Below, piece after piece: positions 48,815 through 57,237 of a stretch of 64,000 nt of DNA. The DNA is from Halomonas sp. QHL1 (GTDB lineage: Bacteria > Pseudomonadota > Gammaproteobacteria > Pseudomonadales > Halomonadaceae), in assembly GCF_001882345.1 (NCBI RefSeq), contig NZ_MINL01000001.1:1274352-1338351 (forward strand), in the 5' to 3' direction. Made by a program: the position numbers and the translations under genes. The notes beneath the pieces are model-generated. The model searched no databases and was not told the DNA's origin. It saw nothing but the letters and a program-made list of their open reading frames with translations. Positions within the stretch are counted from its first letter, which is position 1, and each line of letters opens with the position of its first letter.

Positions 48815-49465
48815 TTGATCAGTGTACTTATCGCCGATGATCATCACCTAGTAAGAACTAGCATTGCTCACCTGCTAAACGAAGAGTGTGATATTAAAAT
48901 TGTGGGCGAGGTAGACGATGGTGAAAGTGCGGTAACACAGTGCCGCCATTTAAAGCCCGACATCGTGCTAATGGATATTCGCATGCCAGGCATCGGCGGG
49001 CTTGAAGCCACTCGGCGTATTCACCGCACCATGGAAGACATTAAGGTCTTAATCTTGACCGCACATATGGAAGACAGCGTATTACGCCGTATGCTTGAGG
49101 CCGGTGCCTCTGGCTTTTTAAGCAAAGGTGCAGATGCGATAGAAATGACGGATGCCATTCGTCAAGTATTCCATGGTCGCCGCTACGTCAGTCAAGAAAT
49201 AGCCCAGCGCTTGGCCCTTTCGCACTTCACCAATGAGGATAACCCGTTTAGCCACCTATCTCATCGTGAGCTACAGATTGCCCTCATGATTGTGAACTGC
49301 CAGCGTGTGCAAGATATCTCCGATCGCCTACATTTAAGTCCTAAAACGGTAAACACCTACCGTTACCGACTCTTTGATAAACTACAGGTTGCCACCGATG
49401 TCGAGCTTACTCACTTAGCGCTACGTCACGGGCTGGTCGAGGGGTTTGACGCTACTCAAATATAA
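48815..49465 (+). CDS. gacA: Response regulator, GacA/UvrY family
   Basis: 216 aa. The receiver domain has phospho-acceptor D in KPDIVLMDIRMPG (about 54) and the C-terminal LuxR-type HTH includes HLSPKTVNTYRYRLFDKLQV. Its place directly before uvrC and pgsA is the classical gacA/uvrY-uvrC-pgsA order. It is the GacS-driven regulator of small RNAs of the Rsm/Csr system. The start is TTG at 48815, with AGGAG upstream; there is no ATG before the conserved core. Confidence 0.92.
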   Translation: MISVLIADDHHLVRTSIAHLLNEECDIKIVGEVDDGESAVTQCRHLKPDIVLMDIRMPGIGGLEATRRIHRTMEDIKVLILTAHMEDSVLRRMLEAGASGFLSKGADAIEMTDAIRQVFHGRRYVSQEIAQRLALSHFTNEDNPFSHLSHRELQIALMIVNCQRVQDISDRLHLSPKTVNTYRYRLFDKLQVATDVELTHLALRHGLVEGFDATQI

Positions 49466-49506
49466 CCCCATCTTCCCCTGCTGTTATCGGGTACCAACAC
49501 GCTGAT

Positions 49507-51321
49507 ATGACCTTTGATTCAAAACAGTTCTTGAGCTCGGTAAGCTCTTCGCCTGGGGTTTACCGTATGCTCGATGAGCAAAGTAATACGCTCTATGTAG
49601 GCAAAGCCAAGCGCTTAAAGGCGCGCCTTGCCAGTTATTTCCGTGGGCAACTGAATACCAAAACCCAGGCCATGGTGGGACGCATCGCCGATGTCCAGGT
49701 AACCGTCACGCGCACGGAAACTGAAGCCCTGCTGCTAGAACAGACACTGATCAAGCAACTGCGCCCGCCCTATAATATTTTGCTGCGCGACGATAAGTCC
49801 TACCCGTTTGTCTTTGTCACCGATCGCCATCCCTACCCGGCGCTTGAGTATAAGCGCGCCCGGCAACGCAGCAACGACGGTCGCTATTTAGGCCCCTATC
49901 CCAGCAGCGGCGCCGTGCGTGAAAGCTTAGCGCTGATGCAAAAGATATTTCATATTCGCAACTGTGAGGACAGCGTTTTTGCCCACCGCTCGCGCCCCTG
50001 TTTGCAGTACCAGATACAGCGCTGTAGCGCCCCCTGCGTCGACTATATCTCTGCCGAGGACTACCGGCGCGATCTCGAGCACGCAGTGATGTGCCTGGAA
50101 GGCAAAAGTGAAAGTGTTACTCAAGAATTAATGAAAGCGATGGAAGCGGCCAGCCAGGCGCTCAACTTTGAGGAAGCTGCCCGTCTTCGCGATCAGGTTC
50201 AGCAGTTACGCCAACTGCAACAGCGCCAGTTTGTTGACACCGGTGGCGGTGATGCTGACATTTTCGCCCTCGCCCAGCGCCCCGGTGCGCTTGGCGTTTC
50301 AGTGTTAAGCGTTCGCGATGGCCGCCTGCTGGGGGCACGCCATCACACGCCTAAAAACGGTCTGGATCTACCGCTTGAAACGCTACTCACCGAGGTGGTT
50401 AGCCAATACTATTTTGGCCAACCGCATAACGTGCCCAGCGAAGTGATTACCAGCCACCCCTTAGACGACAGCGAGCTGATTGCCGAGGCGTTGACCCAAC
50501 AGGCAGGAAAGCGCATTCGCGTCACCAGCCAAGTGCGTGGCCACCGCGCCCAGTGGCAACAGCTCGCCATTACCAACGCTGAGCAGCAGCTAGCCTCCCA
50601 ACTGGCCAATCAAACCCAGCTCACCCAGCGCTTTACCGCCCTGCAGAAAGCGCTGGGTTTAGAGGACACACCGCAGCGCCTAGAGTGTTTCGATATTAGC
50701 CATAGCCACGGTGAGGCGACCGTTGCCTCCTGCGTGGTGTTTGATCATCAAGGCCCTCGTAAAAGCGACTACCGCCATTTCCGCATTGAAGGAGTCGCCG
50801 CGGGTGATGACTACGCTGCCATGCAGCAGGCCCTGACACGGCGTCTTAAGCGGGTGAAAAATGGTGAAGCAGTGGCCCCCGATATTTTGATCGTCGACGG
50901 CGGCAAGGGGCAGCTCAATATGGCCCGCGAGGTGTTTAAAGAACTCGACATCACCAACATCATTCTTTTAGGCGTCGCCAAAGGCACGACGCGCAAGGCG
51001 GGGCTTGAAAGCCTGTTTTTGGAAACCGCCGACAACCCACTCAACTTGGACCCTGCCTCCCCCGCTCTACACTTGATCCAGCACATTCGCGACGAATCAC
51101 ACCGTTTCGCTATTGCTGGTCACCGCGCTCAGCGCGACAAAGCGCGGCGCACTTCAACCTTGCAGGATATTCCTGGTATTGGCCCAAAACGCCGGCGAGA
51201 GTTACTGCGGTTTTTTGGCGGCCTTCAGGGCGTTCAAAAAGCTAGCCGCGATGAACTTGCCCGCGTGCCGGGCATTAATGCGTCATTAGCCGAAAGTATT
51301 TACCGGGCGCTCAACGGATAA
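49507..51321 (+). CDS. uvrC: Excinuclease ABC subunit UvrC
   Basis: 604 aa. N-terminal GIY-YIG nuclease (PGVYRMLDEQSNTLYVGKAK, about 15-34), the UVR interaction motif (LNFEEAARLRDQVQQL, about 214-230), the C-terminal RNase H-like nuclease (ECFDISHSHGEA, then ILIVDGGKGQLN) and the double HhH (IPGIGPKRRRELLRFFGG). It makes both incisions in nucleotide excision repair. 41 nt downstream of gacA. Confidence 0.97.
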   Translation: MTFDSKQFLSSVSSSPGVYRMLDEQSNTLYVGKAKRLKARLASYFRGQLNTKTQAMVGRIADVQVTVTRTETEALLLEQTLIKQLRPPYNILLRDDKSYPFVFVTDRHPYPALEYKRARQRSNDGRYLGPYPSSGAVRESLALMQKIFHIRNCEDSVFAHRSRPCLQYQIQRCSAPCVDYISAEDYRRDLEHAVMCLEGKSESVTQELMKAMEAASQALNFEEAARLRDQVQQLRQLQQRQFVDTGGGDADIFALAQRPGALGVSVLSVRDGRLLGARHHTPKNGLDLPLETLLTEVVSQYYFGQPHNVPSEVITSHPLDDSELIAEALTQQAGKRIRVTSQVRGHRAQWQQLAITNAEQQLASQLANQTQLTQRFTALQKALGLEDTPQRLECFDISHSHGEATVASCVVFDHQGPRKSDYRHFRIEGVAAGDDYAAMQQALTRRLKRVKNGEAVAPDILIVDGGKGQLNMAREVFKELDITNIILLGVAKGTTRKAGLESLFLETADNPLNLDPASPALHLIQHIRDESHRFAIAGHRAQRDKARRTSTLQDIPGIGPKRRRELLRFFGGLQGVQKASRDELARVPGINASLAESIYRALNG

Positions 51322-51417
51322 ACGCCCGTTTGGCATGGATGCCATAGGCCAAGGGGGATAGAATGACCCCCAGACATTTCAAATCCTCTGATTTTCCGGC
51401 AAGGATCGCACCCTGCG

Positions 51418-51966
51418 ATGAATATACCTAACATACTGACACTGGCGAGAATCGCCTTTATTCCGCTGCTGGTGGTGCTGTTTTATCTACCCTTCAGTTG
51501 GAGCATGCCCGTGGCGGCTGGCCTATTTGGACTGGCCTCCATTACCGACTGGCTGGATGGCTATTTAGCGCGACGCTGGAATCAATCAACGCCCTTTGGC
51601 GCTTTTTTAGACCCAGTGGCTGACAAACTCATGGTGGTCGTCGCCCTGGCGCTATTGATTGAGCGTTATGACACTCTGGTACTAACGCTCCCTGCGCTGG
51701 TGATTATTGGCCGTGAAATTGTCATTTCAGCGCTGCGGGAGTGGATGGCTGAAATGGGCAAACGCGGCATGGTAGCGGTCTCCTGGGTAGGCAAGCTGAA
51801 AACCACCCTGCAAATGGTGTCGCTGTTAATCTTGCTGGCGCTGCCTCCGACCCACGAATTTGCGCTGCTGGGCGTGGTAGTGCTTTATACCGCCGCTCTC
51901 CTAACGCTGTGGTCGATGATTCAGTACCTGAAAGCCGCTTGGCCGCATCTAAGCCGCTCAATGTAA
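51418..51966 (+). CDS. pgsA: CDP-diacylglycerol-glycerol-3-phosphate 3-phosphatidyltransferase
   Basis: 182 aa integral membrane enzyme of phosphatidylglycerol synthesis. The CDP-alcohol phosphotransferase signature D-x2-DG-x2-AR-x8-G-x3-D-x3-D is intact as [22 protein letters not shown] (about 42-68). N-terminal [18 protein letters not shown] is typical. Follows uvrC by 96 nt. Gene order matches E. coli uvrY-uvrC-pgsA-tRNAs. Confidence 0.97.
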   Translation: MNIPNILTLARIAFIPLLVVLFYLPFSWSMPVAAGLFGLASITDWLDGYLARRWNQSTPFGAFLDPVADKLMVVVALALLIERYDTLVLTLPALVIIGREIVISALREWMAEMGKRGMVAVSWVGKLKTTLQMVSLLILLALPPTHEFALLGVVVLYTAALLTLWSMIQYLKAAWPHLSRSM

Positions 51967-52007
51967 GCTGCTGATAAGTAAATAAGGAACACGCGTTAAT
52001 TCATTGA

Positions 52008-52035
52008 TTGACAACCTGATGGCGATCCGTATAAT
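52008..52035 (+). promoter_or_regulatory. Promoter of the tRNA-Gly/Cys cluster
   Basis: TTGACA, 16-base spacer, TATAAT: consensus sigma-70 boxes, 15 nt before tRNA-Gly. This fits a strong stable-RNA promoter. Confidence 0.88.
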
Positions 52036-52050
52036 TCGCCCTCGAGTCGA

Positions 52051-52125
52051 GCGGGAATAGCTCAGTGGTAGAGCATCGCCTTGCCAAGGCGAGGGTCGGG
52101 AGTTCGAATCTCCTTTCCCGCTCCA
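52051..52125 (+). tRNA. tRNA-Gly (anticodon GCC)
   Basis: 75 nt including CCA. Acceptor GCGGGAA / TTCCCGC, D-arm GCTCAGTGGTAGAGC, anticodon loop TTGCCAA, T-arm GAGTTCGAATCTC. First gene of the tRNA cluster downstream of pgsA, matching E. coli glyW. Confidence 0.96.
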
Positions 52126-52136
52126 ACGACTTTTGA

Positions 52137-52210
52137 GGCTGGATGGCAGAGTGGTTATGCAGCGGACTGCAACTCCGTGTACGCCGGTTCGATTCCGACT
52201 CCAGCCTCCA
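52137..52210 (+). tRNA. tRNA-Cys (anticodon GCA)
   Basis: 74 nt including CCA. Acceptor GGCTGGA / TCCAGCC, anticodon stem-loop CGGA-CTGCAAC-TCCG, T-arm GGTTCGATTCC. Follows tRNA-Gly by 11 nt, as in E. coli cysT. Confidence 0.96.
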
Positions 52211-52279
52211 TCTTTGTGTAGCAGTGGTGTTTTAAGTAGCAAGAAACAGCATTGCGATGTGATTGTTTTGTGATGTATA

Positions 52280-52325
52280 GCCCGGATGGCGAAATCGGTA
52301 GACGCAAGAGACTTAAAAGCTTTCA
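52280..52325 (+). pseudogene. Broken 5' half of a tRNA-Leu
   Basis: Reads GCCCGGATGGCGAAATCGGT then AGACGCAAGAGACTTAAAAG: the acceptor 5' strand, D-arm and anticodon loop of a canonical tRNA-Leu(UAA), closely like E. coli leuZ. The 3' half (variable arm, T-arm GGTTCGA, acceptor 3' strand CCGGGC) is missing; after the anticodon loop the sequence becomes unrelated and AT-rich. It sits exactly where leuZ should be after tRNA-Gly and tRNA-Cys. An intact tRNA-Leu follows about 155 nt downstream. Confidence 0.8.
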
Positions 52326-52435
52326 GCGCTATCATTGAATTATCTTGGCGACAGTCTAGAAAGACATTAAATTTCAATAAGTTAGATCAAGCGACAGCTT
52401 AGCAGTGAAAAATGTTGCTAGTCGCTAGCGACGAT

Positions 52436-52464
52436 TTGACAACAGATATTTAACAACTTTATTA
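52436..52464 (+). promoter_or_regulatory. Candidate promoter of the intact tRNA-Leu
   Basis: TTGACA, 17-base spacer, TTATTA in AT-rich sequence, about 10 nt before the tRNA. It suggests the intact tRNA-Leu is expressed by its own promoter and not from the Gly-Cys promoter. A 12-nt palindrome GTCGCTAGCGAC lies just upstream (52421-52432). Confidence 0.5.
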
Positions 52465-52474
52465 AATATTTATC

Positions 52475-52560
52475 GCGGGTGTGGTGGAATAGGTAGACAC
52501 ACAAGACTTAAAATCTTGAGGCCATTGGCCGTGACGGTTCGAGTCCGTCCACCCGCACCA
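52475..52560 (+). tRNA. tRNA-Leu (anticodon TAA)
   Basis: 86 nt including CCA, with the long class II variable arm. Acceptor GCGGGTG / CACCCGC, anticodon stem-loop AAGA-CTTAAAA-TCTT, T-arm ACGGTTCGAGTCCGT. Its acceptor and stems differ clearly from the broken tRNA-Leu at 52280, so it is not a duplicate of that gene. It borders the accessory island. Confidence 0.95.
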
Positions 52561-52566
52561 ACAACA

Positions 52567-52595
52567 TAAAGCCCCTGGCCATGGCCGGGGGCTTT
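52567..52595 (+). terminator. Terminator after tRNA-Leu
   Basis: GC-rich stem AAGCCCCTGGCC / GGCCGGGGGCTT with an ATG loop, then TTGTCGTTTTT, just past the tRNA-Leu CCA. Confidence 0.8.
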
Positions 52596-52651
52596 GTCGT
52601 TTTTAGGTGTTTAGCTCGCGGTTTTTGTCAACGTAGTTGTCCGCAGACCAT

Positions 52652-53655
52652 TTATATTTCTTCGTCACTTGATGTGCATTTGGCCTGATCGAACAGGCGG
52701 CCCACCGGGCTGCAAATCAGATAGATCATGTCGATGAAGTTGACCTCGTTCCGGTAGTGCGTACATGTGATCGAGCCGCCTGGAACAGACCATTCATTCC
52801 TTCCAGCCTTGCGTTCGTCAGTCCCAAGAGCCAGCGTCTGACCACCGTGTCGCTAAAGCGTCGCCAGAGCCCTCCCCATCGGCTTCAGTAGTGGCTTTTC
52901 CGAGACCGCCGCCTCCATTCCATGACCTTGAGGTAGTGCGTGATGCGCCACAGAGCCGCTCTGGGCGTCGGGGCTTTCTGGAATCCAGCGTAGTTTCTCG
53001 TTGATCACCCAGGCAATGGCAGGGCGCTCTGATCAGCTACCAACTCCTGGAGCGTCGCCAGCTGTTTGAGTTTTCCAAGTTCTTCTGTAGTGCCCAGCGC
53101 AGCGACTTGGGGTGTACTTGCTCGCGGTGCTCTTTCTTGCGTCCCTCCTCCAGCCGCTTGGCAAAGTTCTGCACAATAAAGGATCAGTCGATCGTTACCT
53201 CGGCATGGGGAAGATATCCGGTCAGACCGCTGAGGAAGGCAGGCGAAATGTCGCAGACGACCTCGACCACATTGTTCGTATCGCCGCCACGGGTCGCAGG
53301 AAGGCGCTAAACGCCTTGATAGTATCGTTGCCATGGCCAAGCACAGCGAATATCACTGGTTTCTGATTTCTCTGCATATTGAGGAACACCGTGACGTAGC
53401 GATGGCCTATCGGGAGGCCGTCTCGTCCACGCCGACAGCGGCCACCCGTGATATATCCAACTCGGCCCACGTAGTGAAGCACGATTCGCCATAGGCGCTT
53501 GCTAGAAATCTCCAGCTGCCGGGAGACTGCCAGCACCGGCATATCCTTTGACGAGCGACATAGCCGCTTGCTCGAACAACAAGGTGAAGTCGCTGCCGGT
53601 GCGAGCCCAAGACACCTCGATGCGCTTGATGCAATGTTCGGGGCACTTAGTGCGG
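52652..53655 (-). pseudogene. ISL3-family transposase remnant
   Basis: Read across three frames on the minus strand it gives an ISL3 transposase without its N-terminal zinc finger: KCPEHCIKRIEVSWARTGSD, then MPVLAVSRQLEISSKRLWR, then VGVDETASR, GHRYVTVFLN, VVEVVCDISPAFLSGL and, at the C-terminus, TNARLEGMNGLFQAA and MIYLICSPVGR. The DDE-type aspartates of VGVDET and VVCDIS are recognisable. At least three frameshifts separate the pieces, and the start is cut off at about 53655, where it meets the tctA fragment. No inverted repeats could be identified. It cannot encode an active transposase. Confidence 0.8.
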
Positions 53656-53662
53656 CACACGG

Positions 53663-54016
53663 GAGTATAAAAGAAGTTCAGATGCCGTCACAGCCGCCGA
53701 ATCAGGTAACAGTGCCGATAATGCTTCGGCGATGATTCCATCCCTAACGCTAGGGATTCCGGGCAACTTGGTAGCGGCTTTGGGACTCGGTGCGTTGATG
53801 ATTCATGGGCTTCAACCCGGACCACAACTGTTCACCAAGTCGCCAGATGTGGTCTTCGGTTTTATGTGGCAGATGCTGTTTACTGCAATGCTACTTCTGC
53901 TGCTAGGAGGCATGGTGGCAACCCGCCTGTTCGCTCAGGTCTTGCGTATTCCCACCACCTTAGTGCTCATGGCCGCGGGGGTTTATACCGTCAAAGGGAA
54001 CATGACAGACCTCTAA
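53663..54016 (+). pseudogene. tctA fragment (tripartite tricarboxylate transporter permease)
   Basis: The open frame from about 53663 reads AESGNSADNASAMIPSLTLG, then IHGLQPGPQLFTKSPDVVFG and RLFAQVLRIPTTLVL, matching the middle of the 500-aa TctA membrane subunit (PEAANNA..GAMIPLLTLGIPGS; GLQPGPLLF). Only about 118 of 500 codons remain: the N-terminal half is gone at the transposase junction and a stop follows MTDL, after which weak TctA-like sequence continues (DILELGELVGFFIK). An ATG at 53732 opens a 94-aa frame, but it encodes only a fragment. Confidence 0.75.
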
Positions 54017-54060
54017 ACCGACATACTCGAACTCGGGGAGCTGGTCGGCTTTTTTATTAA

Positions 54061-54379
54061 AGCCGATTCGAACACCATACGGGAAGATGCTTGCACCCGT
54101 GTGCTTCAGTACCAAATGACTAACCAGCTCATGGGCAAAGACTAGGGTCGTTTCGACGATGGAGGATTATCATTTCGTCAGGATCTGCCCTTTTCGGCTG
54201 CCCCACAGACATAATAGTCATTGCCTGCCAAGGTAACCCTGGTTAACCATGCCTGGTTCAAATCATCTAACCGGGGGCACGCCTCAGAACACTGATGCAG
54301 ACAATGGATGCGGAAATAGGGTGTAAGAGCGCCGTATACGGGCGTTACTCTATACAACAAACCATAAGGAGAAGAAGAC
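54061..54379. other. Island stretch without a recognised gene
   Basis: No convincing gene on either strand between the tctA fragment and the small gene at 54380. A minus-strand frame through this area and the next gene is serine-rich and looks like a shadow. The content is probably decayed sequence; an AAGGAG site at 54364-54369 belongs to the next gene. Confidence 0.5.
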
Positions 54380-54700
54380 ATGGCCAAGCTGCTGGAGAAC
54401 GAGGAGGTGTTGGTGGGAAAGGCCCGCGTCGAGATGCAAGAAGCAATGGGGACGGGCGAGCCGCTGTCCTTTGTGGCCTTCGTAGTTACCCTGCCTGGAA
54501 GCGATGAGTTCCTGCATAAACACCAGAAGGCCAAGGGGGTAACACTATATGAGTGGGCGAAGAGTCGTCCCGAGCTGGCCCATCCTTTTGCTCGCCTGAA
54601 AAAGGCCGAGGCGATAGCAGCTGAAAAGGAGAGTGCTGAGGTGGGCATACTTTTTGAAATGCAAAGGCAATACCTACTCTTCACAGACCTCCCGAAATGA
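54380..54700 (+). CDS. Unrecognised small soluble protein in the island
   Basis: 106 aa, with AAGGAG well placed before the ATG. It is polar and mostly helical in its second half (RLKKAEAIAAEKESAEVGIL). No signal peptide or membrane segment is visible. I do not recognise a family. It lies between the tctA fragment and the AT-rich Kiwa-like genes, on the opposite strand from them. The GC content is closer to the host than that of the Kiwa-like genes, so it may have a different origin. Confidence 0.6.
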   Translation: MAKLLENEEVLVGKARVEMQEAMGTGEPLSFVAFVVTLPGSDEFLHKHQKAKGVTLYEWAKSRPELAHPFARLKKAEAIAAEKESAEVGILFEMQRQYLLFTDLPK

Positions 54701-55026
54701 ACCGGCATTTTGGTATGCGTTATGGTGGTCCACTATAGTTGGGCAATAGGAACGAAAATGGTCGTTTTCTTTACGCTCGCCGACCGCCACTCCAGGAGGC
54801 CCATAGCACTGTAATCGTCAACTGATTTTGGGTTTTCACACAGCCTCGGCCAAAAGCAGACGTTCGACGCCATCTGAGTGCATACTGGCAAGAGTCATTC
54901 AGCGCCGTAGCGATCACGCTTCTCTCGTGTCAGCATTTACAACAGGACTACTTACTATTTTTGGACATACAGCATTATTAAAAAATCTTAATAAAAATTA
55001 AAAAAAGCTAACTATAAATAAAACAA
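54701..55026. other. Island stretch with a dispersed repeat copy
   Basis: No gene seen. It contains one copy (54831-54857) of the repeat GTTTTCACACAGCCTCGGCC with the following AAAAGCAG, which also occurs at 57218-57245 and, inverted, at 57070-57089. From about 54950 the sequence turns sharply AT-rich, marking the edge of the Kiwa-like block. Confidence 0.6.
54831..54857 (+). repeat. Copy of a 20-bp dispersed repeat
   Basis: GTTTTCACACAGCCTCGGCC followed by AAAAGCAG, same orientation as the copy at 57218-57245. It lies about 2.4 kb away on the other side of the Kiwa-like genes, so the two direct copies bracket them. Confidence 0.8.
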
Positions 55027-55856
55027 TTATAGTGTCTTAACAGAATTTGCTAAGCGCTTTTCGCCCCCAAACGGCGTAGTATAAAAACGCTGCTCAATAC
55101 CATATAGAAGTAACTTCAAGTCTTCATCATCACTCACTTTAACCTTCTCTCCGTTGGAGTGAATTTCTAGCTTTGAACTACAATAATTCCCAATATATCC
55201 TAGCATCTTGTAACGATCTTCATTTGACATGCTTTCCAACGTACTCATGGCCAGTGCAATACGTTTCCGGTTTGGCTTAGATACATTATTTTCACCAAAA
55301 CCACCTAAAGTAATGATAAACGGCTGTTTAAGAAAACTGTCTACTTCTTCTGCTGTTGCCTCTTTATAAATAGCATCGATACCTTTAAATATGCTAGAAA
55401 TAGTAGCAAGACTTCTAAATACAAGTGTGTCTTCTCTTTTAAAGTAAACGGAATCTGGCTGTGAGTGAACAACAAGGCGACTACCGCTATCTTGAACTTC
55501 TGCACACTCTCCGAAAGAGATCATTTTTCTTCTTAAAAATAGTGATGGTGTTACTTTCTGAAAATAGAAATCTTCACCCTGCACAGAGCAAAGATATACA
55601 ATATCAGAAAATCGGGCTTTTGGAAGATCGTCGTACTCTTTAGAGTCAAATTTTTTTTCAAAAAAACATTGCAATATTCTTTTTTACTGAACTGCTCTAT
55701 CTTGAACCAAGAATCTTCGTCAAGGTTATGGTCAGGGTCGTAGTCCGCGCAAGCTCCTATGCTTATACTTAAGTTATCAAACAGCCTTTGATCAGATAAC
55801 AGCTTAAATATCTTCTTTCTCTCACGACTTTTTATTTTAGCAACAACATGATCCAT
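55027..55856 (-). pseudogene. kwaB: kwaB-like gene (DUF4868), split by one base at a homopolymer
   Basis: Two overlapping frames on the minus strand make one protein of about 277 aa. The first (from the ATG at 55856, overlapping the kwaA stop as TGATG) covers about 66 residues with DPDHNLDEDSWFKIEQFSK. The second runs from about 55660 to 55027 with ARFSDIVYLCSVQGEDFYFQ, PDSVYFKREDTLVFRSLATI, KPNRKRIALAMSTLESM and LLLYGIEQRFYTTPFGGEKR. I read this as KwaB (DUF4868), the DNA-binding partner of KwaA in the Kiwa anti-phage system. The frame changes at T7-G-A8 (minus strand; 55651-55666): one extra T or A would restore it, and a -1 slip on the A8 run would also join the frames. Whether it is dead, phase-variable, read through by slippage, or a sequence error cannot be told here. 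Confidence 0.7.
55651..55666 (-). repeat. Homopolymer tract at the kwaB frame change
   Basis: On the minus strand TTTTTTTGAAAAAAAA: T7 then G then A8. Runs of this length are prone to slipped-strand indels and to transcriptional or -1 translational slippage. The kwaB reading frame breaks exactly here. Confidence 0.85.
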
Positions 55857-56407
55857 CAATCACCTCGCTCGATAAAAGTATAATTATTTATACGAAAAGC
55901 TTTATTTACCAAAACTTCTCCCGGCGTCTTATATCTACCTCTACTTATTAAAAACACAGCTGCACCATTCCTTGTTGTGATGTTATAAAACTCGAAACCA
56001 TACAGAAGAAAAAGAGGGTTGAAATATAGAGCTTGAGATAAAAAAGTGAAAACGAATAGCACTCCATATACAAACACTAAGGTTTCCCAATTACCAACAC
56101 TCAAGGCTACAAAAAAATAACCAAGATAACTTGGAAGAAAACTATTGTTCGCATGCTCGATACCCTTAACTTCACCTGGATTAAATTTATCTTTACCCAA
56201 TTTTGAGCTAAGCAATATGCTAACCCCGGTCAACAAGACCGGGACAAGAAAATATGCCAAATATGAAACCATATTTGGTAGAGCTGCCAAAATTTTATAG
56301 GTTGAGAAGAAATAGTTAAGCGTATAACCTTTTTGTACGGCAAAAATTATCAGCAATAACGAAGTCGAATTAAAAGCCAATAACAGCCGAAACGTGAAAT
56401 TAATCAT
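55856..56407 (-). CDS. kwaA: KwaA-like membrane protein (Kiwa anti-phage system)
   Basis: 183 aa with four predicted membrane helices (about 5-24, 47-68, 90-106 and 108-128) and a soluble C-terminus. The second half has a KwaA-like pattern: FLPSYLGYFFVALSVGNWE, then ALYFNPLFLLYGFEFYN, a TY-x-IP-like helix followed by an NP-x-L-x-LLG-F-x-Y element. The stop overlaps the start of a DUF4868-like gene by the TGATG arrangement, the kwaA-kwaB order. In Kiwa, KwaA is the membrane sensor that detects phage infection and acts with KwaB. Base composition is much more AT-rich than the host genes. Identification is by pattern memory and needs a profile search. Confidence 0.68.
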   Translation of the reverse strand: MINFTFRLLLAFNSTSLLLIIFAVQKGYTLNYFFSTYKILAALPNMVSYLAYFLVPVLLTGVSILLSSKLGKDKFNPGEVKGIEHANNSFLPSYLGYFFVALSVGNWETLVFVYGVLFVFTFLSQALYFNPLFLLYGFEFYNITTRNGAAVFLISRGRYKTPGEVLVNKAFRINNYTFIERGD

Positions 56408-57069
56408 CTATTATTTTTTTATAATTAGGTTTGTGAAATTCATCATTAAATCTCCAAACGGTTACTGTGAAGCCAACCCAAGGTTCATATAAATTAACTC
56501 TATACTGAAGCTAATAATAATTTATACTTTGAAATAGGGATATACACTATTACTCATCAAAAATATGAGAAAATAACCCCGCTTGCAGCATTTTCTTCGA
56601 ACTGAAAGCTGACATTGCGTATCATTTCATGTTTGGCAATAACCACCGTAATATTACATTCACTAGCACTAATCAAATATCTATTAGCCTCAAAACTACC
56701 AAATTATGCTTACCCCGTCACTATAAATAGTCTAATTTCTAGCATTTTACCCATTTTAGCCTCCTTACATCGAACACGGAAAGCTTAGCGGAGCATGCGA
56801 TGCTATATAATAATATCCCACAGGGCTCTGGTCCTTATCGCCATTGGCCGCAAGAGCGAGACTGACACTTCGGCATTCAGCTCATCGCGTAACCCAGTAG
56901 GGAAACAGTAGATGGTGCCATGCTGAACTGTTCTCGTGCGTAATGGAGGTCTGCCCTCCCGACTGCTGAGTGTAAGTGGTAGCTTACTAAAGCTTTCAGA
57001 AGGAGTGAATGAGTGGATATTTGGTTAGCATTTATTCATCGAAGAGCTGCTAGCTTTAATGCAGCTAAC
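56408..57069. other. AT-rich island stretch upstream of kwaA
   Basis: No gene recognised on either strand. It should hold the kwaA promoter (AT-rich from 56408 to about 56760). From about 56800 the composition returns to host-like values, with possible decayed mobile-element sequence that I could not assign. Confidence 0.5.
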
Positions 57070-57237
57070 GGCCGAGGCTGTGTGAAAACTGTTGGAGAGT
57101 ACGGGGTCCGGCCAAAAGGTGATTAAAAATTGCGCTCCCTCGCTAATTCTGAGTCTCCTTCATTGCAAAACTTCTCCAGATTTCGCGTATGGACGCCAAC
57201 TTTTGGACGGCTGAAGAGTTTTCACACAGCCTCGGCC
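57070..57237. mobile_element. MITE-like element with 20-bp inverted repeats
   Basis: GGCCGAGGCTGTGTGAAAAC at 57070-57089 is the exact reverse complement of GTTTTCACACAGCCTCGGCC at 57218-57237. They enclose about 128 bp with no gene. The size (168 bp) and perfect ends suggest a non-autonomous element or a collapsed insertion sequence. A third copy of one end lies at 54831. No target duplication could be made out. Confidence 0.6.

Noticed and set aside
52421..52432. GTCGCTAGCGAC palindrome as an attachment site
   Set aside because: Perfect but only 12 nt, with no second copy seen elsewhere in the window; listed only as context of the tRNA-Leu promoter.
53499..53735. 78-aa plus-strand frame across the transposase-tctA junction
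   Set aside because: It crosses remnant sequences in a frame that matches neither of them.
54178..54708. 176-aa minus-strand frame overlapping the small plus-strand gene
   Set aside because: Serine- and cysteine-rich shadow composition and no ribosome site; the plus-strand frame has AAGGAG and better composition.
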